Source of the DNA: Coturnix japonica
Lineage: Eukaryota > Chordata > Aves > Galliformes > Phasianidae
Direction: 5' to 3'
DNA length: 64,000 bases
Assembly (NCBI RefSeq): GCF_001577835.2
Contig: NC_029516.1
Location: 20,156,576 to 20,220,575, forward strand
A program made the translations under genes and the position numbers. Positions 1-14,234 of the stretch are shown here, piece by piece. Under the pieces are notes generated by a model. It saw nothing but the letters and a program-made list of their open reading frames with translations. It was not told where the DNA came from and did no database searches. Each line of letters starts with the position of its first letter. Positions within the stretch are counted from its first letter, which is position 1.

Positions 1-584
1 AACACATGTATTTGTCAGGTCCATAAGGAATGCTTAACGTCAAAGAGCATTATAGAAAATATGCTGTATTTGTGAGTTTTAGCCAGTTATTTGATGTATA
101 ACATTGGCATTTTAACGCTCCTACCGAATTTTTAAACCATCTGGAAAATAAATCAGAGACTTCAGTGGGACTTCTTTGATTTACGCTAGCAAGGAATTTG
201 ACTGTTAGCATTTCAGAACAGGCTAATTGCCAATCAAGAGGAAAAACTTTCAATTGGTATGTGAAAAGAGTATTCGGCTGCCAGTTCAATCCTTGGCTTT
301 TCCAGAGGAAATTTTGCCAAGAAAATCACCTCAGTGGTTTTAGTGGCTGCCTCGGTAGTGGTTACCAGTTCTGATGAAAGCACCTGCTGTGGCCTCAACA
401 TACATTTTGGGGCAGGATGGCTGTCATCCTTGGAGTTGCTATAAGCTGAGGTAGGTCTCAACAGAGTGCCTAAAACTAACACCAGCTCTCTAAGTTCAAC
501 CCGACTTCTCAACAAGAAGTGTGGTGACACTGAATGAAAGATGATCTATGTAGGATGTAGTGGCACTGATGCTCAATCAGTGGA
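1..584. other. Unassigned non-coding DNA
   Basis: Mixed-composition sequence before the first CR1 piece. Only frames under 100 codons without recognisable motifs. Confidence 0.6.
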
Positions 585-1382
585 CCAAGCATGTAGCAAA
601 TATCCTCAGCAAGTTTGCTGATGACACCAAACTGAGTGGTACAGCTGACACAATAGAAGGAAAGGACGTCATCCAGAGAAACCTGTGCTAGCTTGAAATA
701 TGGGTCCATGAGAACCTAAAAATGTTCTCAAAAAGGCCCAGTACAAGGTGACGTAATTTGTTTGGGGAAAATGCCAAATATGTGTACAGACTGGGAAAAT
801 AACTCCTTGAGAACAGCCCTGTGGAAATGGACTTGGGGATCCTGGTGGGTGAAAAGTTGGACATGAGCTAGCAGTGTGCCCTTAAGCCCAGAAGGCCAAC
901 AGTATGCTGGGCTATATGCTGAGCATCACAGGAAGGAAGAGAGAGGTGATTGTCTCCCTCTGCTCTGCCCTCCTGAGATCCCACATGGAATACAGTGTAC
1001 AGGCTAGGGGTCCCAGCACAATAAAGATACAGAGCTGTTAGAGTGGGTACGGAGAAGAGTTATAAGATGATCATAGGCCTCTCCTATGAAGAAAGGTTGA
1101 GGGATTTGGTCTTGTTCAGCTTGGAGAAAGCTCTAGGGAGAGCTCATTGGGGTCTTCCAGTACTTAAAGGGAGCATGTAGGCAGGAGGGCGACCAAATTT
1201 TTACATGATCTAATAGAACATGGGGGAATTGTTTTAAACCAAAGGAGAGGAAATTTCAGCTAGAAGTTAGGAAGAAATTTTTCACTTAGATAGTGGTGAG
1301 GCACTGGAACAGTGTGCCCAGAGATATAGTAGATGCCCTGTCCCTGGAGGTATTCAAGCCCAGGCTGAATGTTCTATGATTC
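585..1382 (+). mobile_element. CR1 LINE fragment, 3' part of ORF2
   Basis: Starts within the reverse-transcriptase motif region (CAGCAAGTTTGCTGATGACA, the FADD motif) and runs through the DLGILVG and GNCFKPKERKFQ-like segments to a short GTTCTATGATT tail. Frames are scrambled by many changes, so it is an old 5'-truncated copy. Left boundary approximate. Confidence 0.85.
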
Positions 1383-3746
1383 AAGTAGACTGAAAATTAA
1401 TGCTGAACTTGAATCAAGTGTTCAGTACAACACTGGACAATATCTGCCATAACTGGGATTCCACAGTATTACTGGAATATGAGCTCCTATCAGAAGTGCT
1501 GATGACTATCTTTTGAGAAGTAGCTTTGTTGGTTATAGAATTTGTACAAGGGTTGGGGCTGACCTCAGTAGGGAGATGCAGAATTTAGCTTTCATCTTCT
1601 TTTTGCTGTCTGTTATCCTACAGTTTTATCTTGCCAACTTGATTGTTTAGGCTGAAGGTAATTTGTGTAAAGCAGATGACTGAAAGGAAAACATAAGACT
1701 TAAAATAATCTTGGGCCTGGTTTCCAGCTTTTCCTAGTTCTTGAATGCATGAGGCTTCTGGCAAGCTGCTCTCATTAGACACTCCAAAAGTGATGTAGTG
1801 ACCCATTAATACTGTTCATCTGTTCTTGCTAATCACTTTCACAGATATTTGCAGGATGGATAGAAAAGACCATCTGAAAGATATCACTCTGGTATCTTGG
1901 ATTCCTACCTCTTGGCAGCTTGGCTTGTGCAGCAAGTTTGTTCTTGGCTGTCTGGAGCAGCAGGAACAGGAATATCCCAGGTGGAACTATATATTTTTAA
2001 GCTGCTTTCTGCATCAGCACAATCTGGAAGCTGATACATAACTCCAAAAGAGCACCAAATCTCTCTCTTACCTACCCTGAACTCACATCCCTGAGGTTAA
2101 AACGCTACTCTGAGAAGTCATACCTAGGTGGATGGATTTCCTGAAATGTGCATTCATTGGTTATTGCTGGCATAGCATATTGAAGGTGGGTGTTACACAA
2201 GCAAGTATTAATGCCATTACTATGTACTATTATTAGGGCTATTAAAATACCAATGGGCATTTCAGAAAAAATGTTGCCATCAAATACATATTAAAGCTTT
2301 ATAATGAACCCTCATTGTGACTGTTCTTGTGCAATCCCGGCAGATACCAGAGTTTTGGAGGAACATGTTTACAACACAGCTTTGTAGAGGTGGCATTGTA
2401 AGCTGTGGTGAGATTTGAAGGCAGAGCAGTAAGGGCAGTGGTGAGCAGTGCTGATGAGAGTACTGCGTGCCTCAGGACTGTAAGCACCCCTGTTTACCTA
2501 CACCCTCATGCACTCCTCTCCCAGTTATTTTAGATGAATACCTTTATCTGGCCTAGAGCAGCGTTCCCAGTTTTCCTCATCAGTCCACTCCCAGTTCAAG
2601 CTTCTGAATAGGAAACTGTAAATTACTCACTCCGGAGCCTATGGAAACAAGACTCAAAACACAGTCCTTGGGTGCGAGATCTAGAAAGAAAGTAGGAAAC
2701 AGATTGAAAAAACTCTCTGAACACTCTGTAAAGTGACCAGAATTGGTGACGTGACTCAAGTTTCACAGTCTGCTCATGATCACCAGTGCTGCTCTTGTAT
2801 AGCCCAGTCCTCAGCAGTAGGACCAAAGTCTTTCCAGACAAATGCCTTTGAGGAGATCTGTGAACCTCTCATCTGGAGCCTGGTAAACATTTATTTAGTT
2901 CACTGTTTGAAAACCTGAGCTATAAGCACATAAGCAATGTGAGAATTGTCTCCTTGCTGAAAATGATACAGCATAAACAGAAATCAACATAAAGGAATTA
3001 TGCGTATGAGAAAATAGTTCTCTATAGTGCCCCTGAACCTATGAAATTGAAATCTGCTTTATTTGTACAAGATGAGTTTTATTTACGTGGTTTGCCTACT
3101 TGTTCAGTATAATGCAGCACCTGAATTTTATGTCAAAATCATTACATTCCTATATTCTGCCCTTTTCCAAGGTAGGTTAATGAATAATATTCACAACTTT
3201 ATTAGGTTTTCCGAGTGACTTGATCTCTCTGACCAGATCAATCAAATTCTTTCAGCCGAGCTCCAAGGCAAGTGTTAATGAGAAAATATAAAATTTACTT
3301 TTTAGAGATTTTCTATCAACTGAAATAAAATTTGCTGTTTCCTCAAGAGGCTCTTTGAAGAAAATGTGCTCATTAAAATATTAATTGGAAACAGAGAGAA
3401 AGGGGTCATGAACAGAAACACATATTTATTGAAATCTGCCTAGAGGAATCTGATCACCCAATTTCTCAAATAGATTTTTTAGCACTGATCAATTCATTGC
3501 ATTGAAGAACACGGACAGGTAACCTTTCTGATCTTTTCTTTGCTCAGCAGAAGCTTTGATAGTACAGAAATAAAAGATAATGGAAGCTGTGACTTTTTAA
3601 TAGTCTTTCCTGGGAAAGGACCACTTCAAAATAAGGTAAATCTTTCTGTTAACTGAATGAAAAAAGAAGAGTGATTTTGCCTTTCCTTGTTCCAGACTAC
3701 TTTTCAGCATATCTTCATGCAACACACTTCAAAAATTTCAAAAAAT

Positions 3747-3771
3747 TTGTTTTTTTGTTTGTTTGTTTGTT
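3747..3771. repeat. (GTTT)n microsatellite
   Basis: A run of T followed by four GTTT units. Confidence 0.9.
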
Positions 3772-4516
3772 GGGTTGCCAGAGCATCCCCACGGCCTGCT
3801 CTTATGCAGTATTTTTTCTCAGAGAGTTATGACTAACTTGAAAATTGAGCCCTCGTGCACTGGTTCAAGAAGAGTCCCATAAAAAGTATAAACAGACTTA
3901 CACCAACCCTCAAGGTGTCCTTCAGACTTCATATTCACTCCTACATTTCAAAAGCTTGCAGTTTTCCAGCTTTCCTTCTCTTTACATCCCTGACTACAGA
4001 CTTGAGTTTCTACAAACTGCTGAGTGCTCCTGTCTGCTTATTAAGGGCTCTCACCTACTCCTGATTGCAAATGTTCAGGGGAGGCTGGGATTGCTTTGTT
4101 TGTCCTGCTAAAGAGTACATGCTGTAACAAGTGAATGTGGGCATAAGTGGTGTGCCACAAACTTCACTCTGTGCCATTCAGGGAAGGACGGGGAGAACTG
4201 GATTTCAGCCAGACAGTTTAAAGGTAAGGTAACTTGGGAACAGGTAGTTCTGGTAGCTCTTTCCTGCACAGCCTTGTTTGCAGCAGATCTCATCAGAACC
4301 AGGTAAAATCTCTGCATAAATTTGCCTGCTTTGGTTTAAACCTGCTACTGTTAGAGCTGGGTAATTCCTAAGCTTAGGGTGCTGCCCCAGAGGGAGGTGG
4401 GACTCCTAGACATCCTGTGTCATACCTGCCAACCTCATGGGGATACCTGGGACAGAATTGGGCAATACCTACATGCCTGTAAATATACAACTGGATCTTC
4501 ACCATGATTTTTTCGT

Positions 4517-4518
<2 letters not shown>

Positions 4519-4549
<31 letters not shown>
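4519..4549. repeat. Poly(T) run
   Basis: About 31 consecutive T. It could be the antisense A-tail of a retrocopy, but no retrocopy is seen beside it. Confidence 0.95.
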
Positions 4550-4556
<7 letters not shown>

Positions 4557-6017
4557 GTTTCTGCTGTGTATAGTTTTTGGTTTGTTGGTTTTTGGGGCCC
4601 AGTCTGCATAAATTTATGTTCAGACAAGAAATTGCTGCGTTCTAATGGGTTGCGACATTCATAAAGATGGTTTGTTTTGCTAGGTTCATTAATAAGTACA
4701 GTGGTAACAACGGTAATGAGATAAGGTGCATCATATCTAGCATGCAGAGATTACCCAACTCCTAAAATCCTTTGCTCAGGTACCTTCTAGCTCTAGGCCG
4801 CTACATTCCTTCTGTGCTTCAATTTTTCCTGATAATTTCTTATCACAACCTGTCTCCTCTTGTCACCTTGTTACTTGGAGACCTGTTTCACACTCAATAA
4901 TTGGTGGGGTTCTCTAGAATTCTCATCTGTCTGACCTGCAGATAATCATTTTCTGTGTCCTTAGATTATATTTCCTGGACATCTGAGTAAGAGCCAGCTA
5001 ATCCTGATAAACATCAACTGTATCTTGTTTTATTCAATAGCCTCATATTGCAGGCAGTTCATCTGAAAGTTCGGTTTGCTGATCTTGAATGGGAGTAGAG
5101 ACCTAAACCTAGGGCCACTGTATGTTTAAGCTTAGCAAATCTTTATGTAATGACATAAAATAAGTAATTTTGCTGAAACATTACAGTGATGGGAAAAATC
5201 AAGAGCTTTTGTTCCTTATACATACCATATGATGTTGACTATAGTTGCTCAGAATAGAAAGCCCAAGATGAGAGTGCCAGGGAGTTGCAAGGTCCAGCAG
5301 CTCATGACAAATGGATAGATAGAAGCTGCGGTGACCGCAGGGTGGGCTATGCCTGTGCCTTCACTGGAGAATGCAGTCCGACAGGGGCTTGACATGGTAG
5401 GAAGGTGGGTGCTGGTAACCAATTTAATCAACAGCCCCAGGTGAGGGAAGTGATGAGCTAAGTCTTGGGGCTGTTCAAGGGGCTCACTAAGAAGTCAGTC
5501 AGGAGGTGGAGCCAGAGATGAGATGACAGTGTGAGCCCAATCTATCTGTCCAGGAGACAGGTACCGGACTGGAAGCCACTCCTGTAATGTTGCTGAATTA
5601 AGAGTTGACAGCTTTGGTAAGAGCAGAAATGGGGTCTTAAGCCATACGCAGGAATGGAGAGTTGTCCCATGTAAGACTAAGAAAGGACAGAAAATCCATT
5701 AGTGCCATCAGGGCTAATGATGAGACAGAGAAGTGTTTGACCCTCTTGTGTAACAGCCACTAAGACATGGAAAATAAGGGCTGCAGACATGAGACAAACA
5801 ATGCCAAGAGAAGCTCTGGAAGCTGTGGCATATGTACCAGCTTTAAAATCATGGCATAGTAGGAAGAAGACTCAGGTTCTCTAAACTCCCACTAATGTTC
5901 CCTAGCTGGATTTTTATTTTGAGAAAGGCAGATCAAGGCTTTTTTTGAAATGTACAGCTGACTGTGGAAAAAATATGTATCATGGCCTGAACCTGCAACT
6001 AGAACATGATAAGGGAG

Positions 6018-6265
6018 TGTAGGAGCTTGGGAATGTGGGCAGGCGCTCCTACCCTCAGCTATAACTTGTCTATGGGAACTTGCACTGTAGTTGTACCTTG
6101 CTTACGTGAATGATATAAATATGGCCCCTGCTCTGCGGGGTGGCATGGCCATTCTGTTGGACACCAGAGCTGGTAGTAAGGACTTACCTGGTGGACAATT
6201 TGCCTGCCAGCTAGCACTGGTGATACTATTACATTAAATCAATGAATATTGACTTGTTTCTGAGC
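6018..6265 (+). mobile_element. Possible small LTR (fossil)
   Basis: A 250-base block starting TGTAGGAGCTTGG with a TATA-like GATATAAATATGG at about 6110 and an ATTAAA signal at about 6233, in the order expected for U3-R-U5. Ends CA near 6265. No clear target duplication seen, so the ends are uncertain. Confidence 0.4.
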
Positions 6266-7627
6266 ACTTTTCCAGGATAGGTGAATCTTACACAGAAATG
6301 CTGTTGTTTTTGCACCACACTGACACATTTGACAGTATGGCTGAAGTGCTGGATTATGATCTGTTGGAACTGCTCTTGCTTCTCCCCTTAAAATATTTTG
6401 TGGTTATATGAAAGTCTGTGACTGTTTTTGACTTTCAGAGAATTGCTTAATTCATCATCTTTATGAGATCTGTTGTAGAAACATGAAGACCAATTACTCC
6501 TAAAAAAATGTCTTTGTCTGACTGGTATTTACATATTTACTGAAGCACTGCTGCCCTTGTTTCATTTTAAAATTGAATAGAGAAAGGTCAGGAATGAAGA
6601 GAAAGAAGAATACATGGAAAATGAAAACAGATTTGAGGGAACGTCCTTTAGTAACAAGCTAAATATGGCAAACAAATAGTTAGCACACAGAATATCCACT
6701 GACAGGCTTAGAAAACTTTCCAATCACTTACAATCTAAAGCCAGAAAGTTCCATTTATTTATGCACAGTCTTCTGATTTATTTATTTTTCACAAGGCTAA
6801 TTCTAATTATCCATGAATAAATAAATAAACCCAAGAGCTTTATGCACAGATACAACAGGTAACTCAGAAAATATGGTACTCTCTTTTGGAAAAAATAGTT
6901 GAAGGCTGTGAGAAGTGCCTACTAAAAGCTGTTCTGGAGATCACAGAGCATCGTTTCACAAATATATTGCTCTATCTGTCAGTTTATTTACACTTACTCA
7001 GACAGGCCTTCTATGAACACTGTAGCATTGGTTACTGGTCTTAACAGAGCTAGAGCAGGTAAGTCTGTGTCTGAATTTTATTGTGTACATGAATTGCTAC
7101 TGGTTTGGCAGTATGTGTGGTAAAATAGCTACTTAACAGACACAAGTGGGTGATACAATTTTAAAAATAACTCTCAGAATTGACACATACTCAAGATGTT
7201 GTCTACCCACTACATTAATGACAGTATGATGGTAGCAAGATTCCAGAAAGTCATGTTCTTCTCTCAGAGAGACAAAGTTAGGGAAACAATGTGGTGCTGG
7301 CAAGTAGATAGGATTGATTAATCCAACATGGTAGAGCCAATTGGTCTTCCCCAGCTCACTGTGTTTGCACATGCCAATGGCAAGAAATAAAGTGCTCTGT
7401 CTTGAAAAGATGTAAAATAAAGGCAAAAAAAAAAAATTATGTTTATACAAAATAGAATAGTTTTCAGCTGTTATAACACCTGTTTTTAAAATGGATAAAA
7501 CGTCTTACAGTGCTAGAGTAAGGCCTATTGTATCCCTATTTATCATTATGTTGGAGGGCTACTGGTTATGGTAAACTTTTTACCATTAGTTCAACATGTA
7601 AGCAGAATAAATCTGCCCATAAGCAGT
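6266..7627. other. Gene-free AT-rich stretch
   Basis: Nothing recognised apart from a short poly(A) near 7423-7435. The 105-codon minus-strand frame at 7133-7450 shows no known motif. Confidence 0.6.
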
Positions 7628-7893
7628 AATAGGACAAGGGGTGATGGTTTTAATTAAAACAACATAGATTTAGATTACATACTAGGAAGAATTTATTTAT
7701 TTAGAGGATGGTGAGGTGCTTCCCAGAGAAGCTGTGGATGTCCCTTCCCTAGAAGTGCTGGAGGCCAGGTTGGACAGTACCATGGGTGCCTGATCTAGTG
7801 GGAGGTGACCCTGCACATGGCAGGGGGTTGGAACTAAGTGATCTTTTAAGGTCTTTTCCAACTTAAATCATTCCCTGATTCATAGAATCAAAG
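7628..7893 (+). mobile_element. CR1 LINE 3' fragment
   Basis: Matches the CR1 terminus: AGGACAAGGGGTGATGG, GAAGCTGTGGATGTCCCTTC, then GGAGGCCAGGTTGGACAG and GTTGGAACTAAGTGATCTTT. A decayed tail (TTCCCTGATTCATAGAATCA) closes it. Old, heavily 5' truncated. Confidence 0.85.
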
Positions 7894-10849
7894 ATAGTTT
7901 TGGATTAAATCATAAATAAAATTTCACATGTTGAAATATACCTCCTCTTTTTCCTAACAAGTGGAGGAGGAAGAACAGGCAGAGTAGAAACCAATGTGCA
8001 AGGATTTCAATTTCTTTTTTCCCCACACTAAGATCCTGAAGGGAGCTGATCCAGCCACTGGGTGACCGTGAGCAGCCAGCAGCAGCATAGGGGTACCAGA
8101 TGGAGAAGCCAGGTCTGCTCCTGCCTGGGGAGATCCCAGTGCTGCTGGTCAGGTCTAGCTCTCAGAGCCAGGGCAGCCTCAGGGCTGAAAGAAATCTACA
8201 AGCAATAGGCAAGGCCTGGGCAGCAGGGGGGTGAGGGGAATAAAAAAAAAGGTTAGGAACAATTGAGAGAGATCTTAATTTTCAACTGCATTTTCCAGCA
8301 GTTGTGTCCTCTTATTTCCAAGGGATTCAGATAATGTAACCCAGATGCTTCTCTGGCTGTCACCTTAGAGAGTCCAAAGTGTGTTGTTTTTTTCAGTCAG
8401 GAAATGAAAAAAAATCCCTTTATAGCTGTTTCATTTCAACAGATGATTTTGCCTTCAGCTTTTTAACTTCTAACTAAATACAATATCCACATGAAAATGA
8501 AAAGCCATTTCAAATGACAAACTTTTTTTTCCAGCCTGTTTCAAGCTTTAAATTTTACACTGGGAAAAAAAGTAAACCATTTCATACATCTTAAAACTAT
8601 ATTTGATTAAAAGTAGTACTTTTTTAATGCAAAGCAGCTTTTCTAGCTGTTCTACCTCTCACACTTCAAATACTGAGGTCAAACTATATATAGTCAAGCA
8701 TATATTAGACATATTCTGCAGAATGCTACATATCATCTGCTTATTTCCATTTGTGCAGACAGTTTTTAACATCCCACAGCCAGAGATGTTTACAATGCAA
8801 GTAAACATGCAGTGGTCATATTTTTCCTAACATTTATGCTGTGGGTGTATTTAAGAATGTATTTTACCAACCAGCTCCAACTGTTGCTTTGGAATGCTTT
8901 TCTGCTTACAAGCTTGAGTGGTTCAGGAAATGTAAACCTTACTCCCTTCTCTCTATACTGATAATGATAATTCAGGGGTTATAGCAATGATAATAGAAAG
9001 GGAAATACCACATGAACTAAAGCAAGAACTTGAGAAGCTGGTTCAGTAACAGCAACCTGTGCTTTTTAATGATTCTTGCCCCAAACCTAAAGAACTCTAA
9101 ATTTGAACTCTTGGAAAACAGTGGAGTTTCAGCCCATCATAGTTAATACACCTCATAATAATTTCACTTTTAAATTACAAATAGAAGTAGTAACAAATAC
9201 CACAAAATAGCCTTCATCTGAGGATGCTACCAATCTCATGAACAGAAAGTGCTGGAAATTGCATTACAAAACCTCACCTAGGAATGTTGTCCGTTCAGGA
9301 AACTCCAGTGAGTTGGATAGCTGAACTGTTGGGTAGATGTTTGCAAGTTTAACATACTTGCTGAATATTTGAGTCTAAGAATTTTCTTTTATTCATGAAA
9401 ACGTTATTTTTGAATATTTTTACTTATACATATCTTCTAATATACTATATATGAATATAAATCATCATTTAAGCAAGAGTTTATGCAATGTGGTAAGTCT
9501 GCCTTGTTAAAAGGTCACAAAAACAAAAATCATGTTTACTGACTTTGGGCAGAATTGAAGGCTCTTCCCTTTGGGGCTTCAATGCTGTTAGTTTTCCACA
9601 CTGTAAAAGAGAGAAACCTCAAAGTACTTCTCTAAGGGTCACAAGCCAGCTGTTCCTGTCTATGACACATAAGCTGAAAAACGCTGCTATCCCCCACTAC
9701 TTCAGTAAAACTCTTCTTTCCTCTCTATCATCTGCTTTACTTCTGCAAGAATTCTCCATATTCCCTAGCCAGAGGTTACATCCAGCTGAGTTCAGTGATA
9801 GACGTTCACCCACTGGCAAACAGTCTGCTTGGCTGGAATATATCTCTGTGAAGTAGCAGTATTATAACACGGTTTTCTTTCTTGCGGTGAAAACTTTGTG
9901 AGTCTTTTTTGCAGGTCTAAGCCCATTAAGAATACAAACTAGAGTCACAATAGCTAATGGGTTTGTAAGCTTGCCTGCATAATGAAAAATATGTTTTAAT
10001 GTTAACTAATTAACTTGAAAAAAATACATGAATCCCTTTGGAAGTAGTATAATACAGGGAAATTTGTATAACTAATGCCAAAAGCAGCTGATTATTGGGC
10101 TCAAGTTGGGGGAAACAATTAGCATTTTTTTTTTGTAAAGAAATTCTGTGGTTCAAAAGAAAAACACAGGTCAAACATTAGGAAACTTTCTTAAAGGATC
10201 CAGTAGTACTGTGAACTCTTTATGCAGCAACCTTTATGTTACTAATTTGCATTCAGACAGGTCAGAGCTGTGGATATCAGTTGTGCAGAGAATTCAGCTC
10301 ACTCAGGAGCAAATGCTGGATGGGGCAGCATTTTCTTTGAAAAGATGGATGATGCACAGAACAAGAACTGATGATGGGCCGGGCAGGACAACAGGTTTGA
10401 TCCCTGCTCCAGACACCTGCCTCAGTACCTGTACTGGGGGGCCTTTACACATGACTGCCCTACTGCTTCCCTCCATAAACATAAATCACACGCTGCTCAT
10501 ACAGGAGTAATAGTTCCCATTGGACTTGTCCGTAAGGACAAAGGTGAGATAATGACAAAATTAGTGGAGTCAGAAAGGGCAGAACCAGAAAGGTGGAGTT
10601 CAAGCAGCTTTGGAGTGAATCATTTCAAAATATCCTACCCTTTGGTTCCTGAAAGGGTAGGAAAGAGCAGGTGCTTTGCAGCCCTTCTGAATGCAAGGTG
10701 AGGAAGTGTGTGTGTACCTCCTCTGCCTACCAGTTCATCTGAAGGGACCCAAAGGAGTTCAATTACAGGTCATCCTAAATACCCTGGATCTATGATCTGA
10801 GCACCTGGCCATTAAAACATGGCATCAAAAAAGGAGAGCAAGTTGTTCT
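7894..10849. other. Gene-free stretch
   Basis: A GC-richer patch at about 8035-8240 stands out from AT-rich surroundings but has no motif I can name. The 103- and 120-codon frames at 9545-9856 and 10148-10510 lack recognisable domains and splice context. Confidence 0.55.
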
Positions 10850-10926
10850 GGAGACATTCAAGGCCAGGCTGCACCAGACAACCTTTAAGGCTCCCTTCCA
10901 ACTCAAATGATTCTATGACTGTATGA
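10850..10926 (+). mobile_element. Short CR1 3' end
   Basis: About 75 bases matching the CR1 terminus (TTCAAGGCCAGGCTGCACCA, CTCCCTTCCAACTC, ATTCTATGACTG). Upstream limit unclear. Confidence 0.65.
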
Positions 10927-11041
10927 AGTACTGCCTACTGCCCGTGTTAGCTGTGCCCTAAGATTGCAGACACGGTCCTTGGCAGCTCCTCCTTGTGCTA
11001 AAGAAACTTCAAAGAGCAAGCATCCTTCTCCCCCCACCCAG

Positions 11042-11059
11042 AGGCAGGCAGGCAGGCAG
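11042..11059. repeat. (GGCA)n microsatellite
   Basis: About four and a half GGCA units. Confidence 0.85.
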
Positions 11060-12540
11060 TGTGGCTGCGAGAGATGCTCACATCTGTGGCTTCAGGCATT
11101 TTGCTGCCTGACACATACCATCTTCTACTGACCTAAATTCACATTTTTGCAGTTGCTTCAGGGCATTCACAGGAAGCTGAATTTGCTTTGATGACAGCAA
11201 CGTAATAAGTGTCAAACACCACTGTATTTACATGCAAATGTACACTGTATCAGTCATTTACACTGTAGCAATCAAAATGAAAAGGTCGGAATTCAGCAAA
11301 AAGTCTAAAGTCAGCATTTTCTGCCTGAAGATAATGTGCTCCTGAAAAATATCTCACCAGCTCTTAAACTGACCTCAGGTAGAACAGCTGGTAGATGCCA
11401 CCTGTCCTTTCCTCAGAGGTGGGACATAAAGCTTGATCAAGTTGTTACACACTGCCTTCCTGTGGCTCCTGAAAATATTTTCACTCCAGTTTTCATCATA
11501 GAAAAGCATCACTGCATCAGTGTTCCTATGATCCATTCACAGAGCGATCCTCCTACCCAGCTTACGGCAACCTGAGCAGCCCCATCCCACTGAATTCTCT
11601 AGATCCTAATGCTTTGTGTAGCTATAGATCCTGGTGCTACTCATATTAAAGTCAGAAAAAAAATACATTAATTTTGATGGCACAAAGTTGAGTCCTTAGG
11701 TGAGGATTTTTATCAGCTTTATTTGGTTGACTTCCTCCATCAATAGAAATTTATTCTCTTTTGTTTGTTTGTCTTTCCATTAACAACTTGTATTTTTTAC
11801 CACTTGGCTGTCTCTGTTTACCCTCTGTCCTATTTCTGAATTGTTCCTTGAATTATCCCACGCAAGGCCATGATCTCTCCCCCTTCCCCTGTATTTAGGA
11901 AATATGTGGTATCAGAAAATTTGGGGCATCAGATGGTGCTTGTTCTTTTCAGCCTATGCTTCTGTTGTGCAGTGTTTAAATTTCCATTGCAAGAATAAAT
12001 TCAGAGTTATAAACAAATTAAGCAAGAAAAGATCTCACTCTGCTTGATTTCCCCTTGGAGACTGTAAGAGCCATTGAATTAAGTAAATTGTATTCACTGG
12101 GCACAAGAGTACATTTTCAGAGTTAGTAGCTGCTCTCAGGGGATTCGTTGTAGTAAATTGCTCAAGTTTCATAGGCCAGTGGGCATAAGAAGGTAAACTT
12201 AGTGGTAACAGTCACAGAAGAAAAAATCTTTCTCCCTCAAGGAAAGAAAGATAGTGGAAGGAAAATAATATGAAGCACTGGCTCGGTGAAAGAGACATAT
12301 TTAAGAAAGAAGAAAATTAAAGAGAATAACAAATATAAGTGGATGACAAAATAGAGGCTTTATCTACATGCATTAAAAGAATAAATATGATTTTTATGTA
12401 GCAGTGTGACCTCAGGAAGCAGGATCCCAGCATCTGTGATGTTGCCCACTGTTCTGAGCAGGACTCTCCCTCAAATGTATGTTAAGCATTATGATCTGTT
12501 TAGGGGAAAAGAAGATGAAAAGGAATTGAAGAGATCACAG

Positions 12541-12581
12541 TATACATATATATATATATATATATATACATATATATAAAT
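12541..12581. repeat. (TA)n microsatellite
   Basis: About 40 bases of alternating T and A with two C interruptions. Confidence 0.95.
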
Positions 12582-14234
12582 GATGGATTACACCAGATTA
12601 CACAATGACTCCTGGCAAGAAAGGACAAAGGCCCAGACTGCTAAAAAATCCCTGTAAATGCAAGGAAAGGAAGGATCCGTGTTGTATGGAGTCAAAAGTT
12701 GTTACCAAAAAAAAGCCAACAATGGAAAATCCTAAGAAGGAAGAGAATGTCTGGTGAATTGTAGGCTAAAATGAAAGTTATAAGCTGTAATTTGCTCTGT
12801 GAGAATTATTTGTAAAGAATATGAAAGTAGGGGATATACATACACTGTTATTTCCCTAACCTCAAGACAGTTGATACTCTCAGTAAAAGGAGAGTGTCCT
12901 TGTTCCTGTAAAAGTAAAATGCGTAATATTTTGTTTAATATGTAAATTTTCATTGCTTGAATTATTTTGGATGCATAGAAAAAGAACTGATGCATCTTAG
13001 GCCATCACAATACATTCTGCAATTTTCTGATCCCTGCAGTGTTTGCAGGGACATTCCCTTGCAGCTGTGGTGCTGTTATCTGCAGAAAGATGCCAGGTTG
13101 TTTTGTATCATCCATCTGAGTCCTCCCAACCTCCTGTTGCAGAACTGATGGGAGAATGATGTGCATTTTCAAACACACTTCCAAGTGCTGGGCCAAATTT
13201 AATTACACAGGACTTAGGCTGGCTTAGACCTGCTTAGCATCCAGCACGTGATGGTGTTCACCATGTCAGGAAATGAATGACTGGCACTATCCCACTAATG
13301 TGTGATGTAACCATGAACTCCAGGGCAGTCACAGAGAAAGCTGTAAGGGACATAAAATCAGTAGAGCATACACACTATTTGCTAAGTGCCAGCTGTTAAT
13401 CCAGAGTAGAGAGTTAATTTTTAAAGGAAGAATTTGCTGTCAGAGTGGTGTGTGCTCCCACAGCTCCCAGACAGATTGAACCTTGCTGGGATCCAGCAGC
13501 AATGGGGATGGTGCAAGCAGTTTTTCTTCTTGAGCTTGCCTGCTGTCACTACCTCTTTTCCTACATTTTATGAGTCTGACTTCAGATGGCACTTTGTAGC
13601 TTAGCTGAATAATAATAAAAGAAGGGTATTTTTATTATTTTGGAGATTCTTTCATTCTTTCATTGCGATATACAACACATATAACAGCAAATGTATGTTG
13701 TGTTTTCAATTGCTTCTGAGAAGGCGTAGTCAATAGACCAGCACAATTTCTCCTAGACACACTTCTACCTGTGGTGTTGCAGAGCAGGGACTGAAGAATT
13801 CCTGGATCCCTTCCTCTTCCTCCAGTGTTATTCGTGGCCAACCTCATGTGTGCTCATTCACATCTCACAGCCAGGCATTTGGAAGGGTGGCCGTCCAAAC
13901 AGATAAGGGTGATACCTGCTGCTGGGCTTCTGCTGGGCAGCTCCTTCACTTTGGTTTGCTTTGACATTTGTTGTTGAAACCAGTTTATTTAAGAGGGCAG
14001 TTCCTTTGCTTGCAAAATATTTTAAGACTGTCTTTGGGTAATCTGTCTGTAATGTGAACTAGTTTTCAGCTGTTCCATTACTCCATTGTATGGGGCAATG
14101 AACAAGTGCTTGGGGATGGCACTCATGAGCACTCAGGACCTATTAGCCTTCCTGATTTTCTGAAACCATATTCCTAGTTCCACTGCTGTAACTGATAAAA
14201 CTGAAGGGCTTATATGTTGCAAGATGCACCAGCG

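Larger units (their letters stand above)
1383..6017. other. Gene-free AT-rich stretch
   Basis: No exon with a recognisable protein motif and no RNA gene. Contains the GTTT and poly(T) repeats listed separately. Frames stay at or under 88 codons. Confidence 0.6.
10927..14234. other. Gene-free stretch
   Basis: Holds the GGCA and TA microsatellites and otherwise unremarkable AT-rich DNA. Confidence 0.6.

Noticed and set aside
10148-10510. 120-codon frame as a gene
   Set aside because: No recognisable domain, no splice or promoter context, and composition like the surrounding non-coding DNA.
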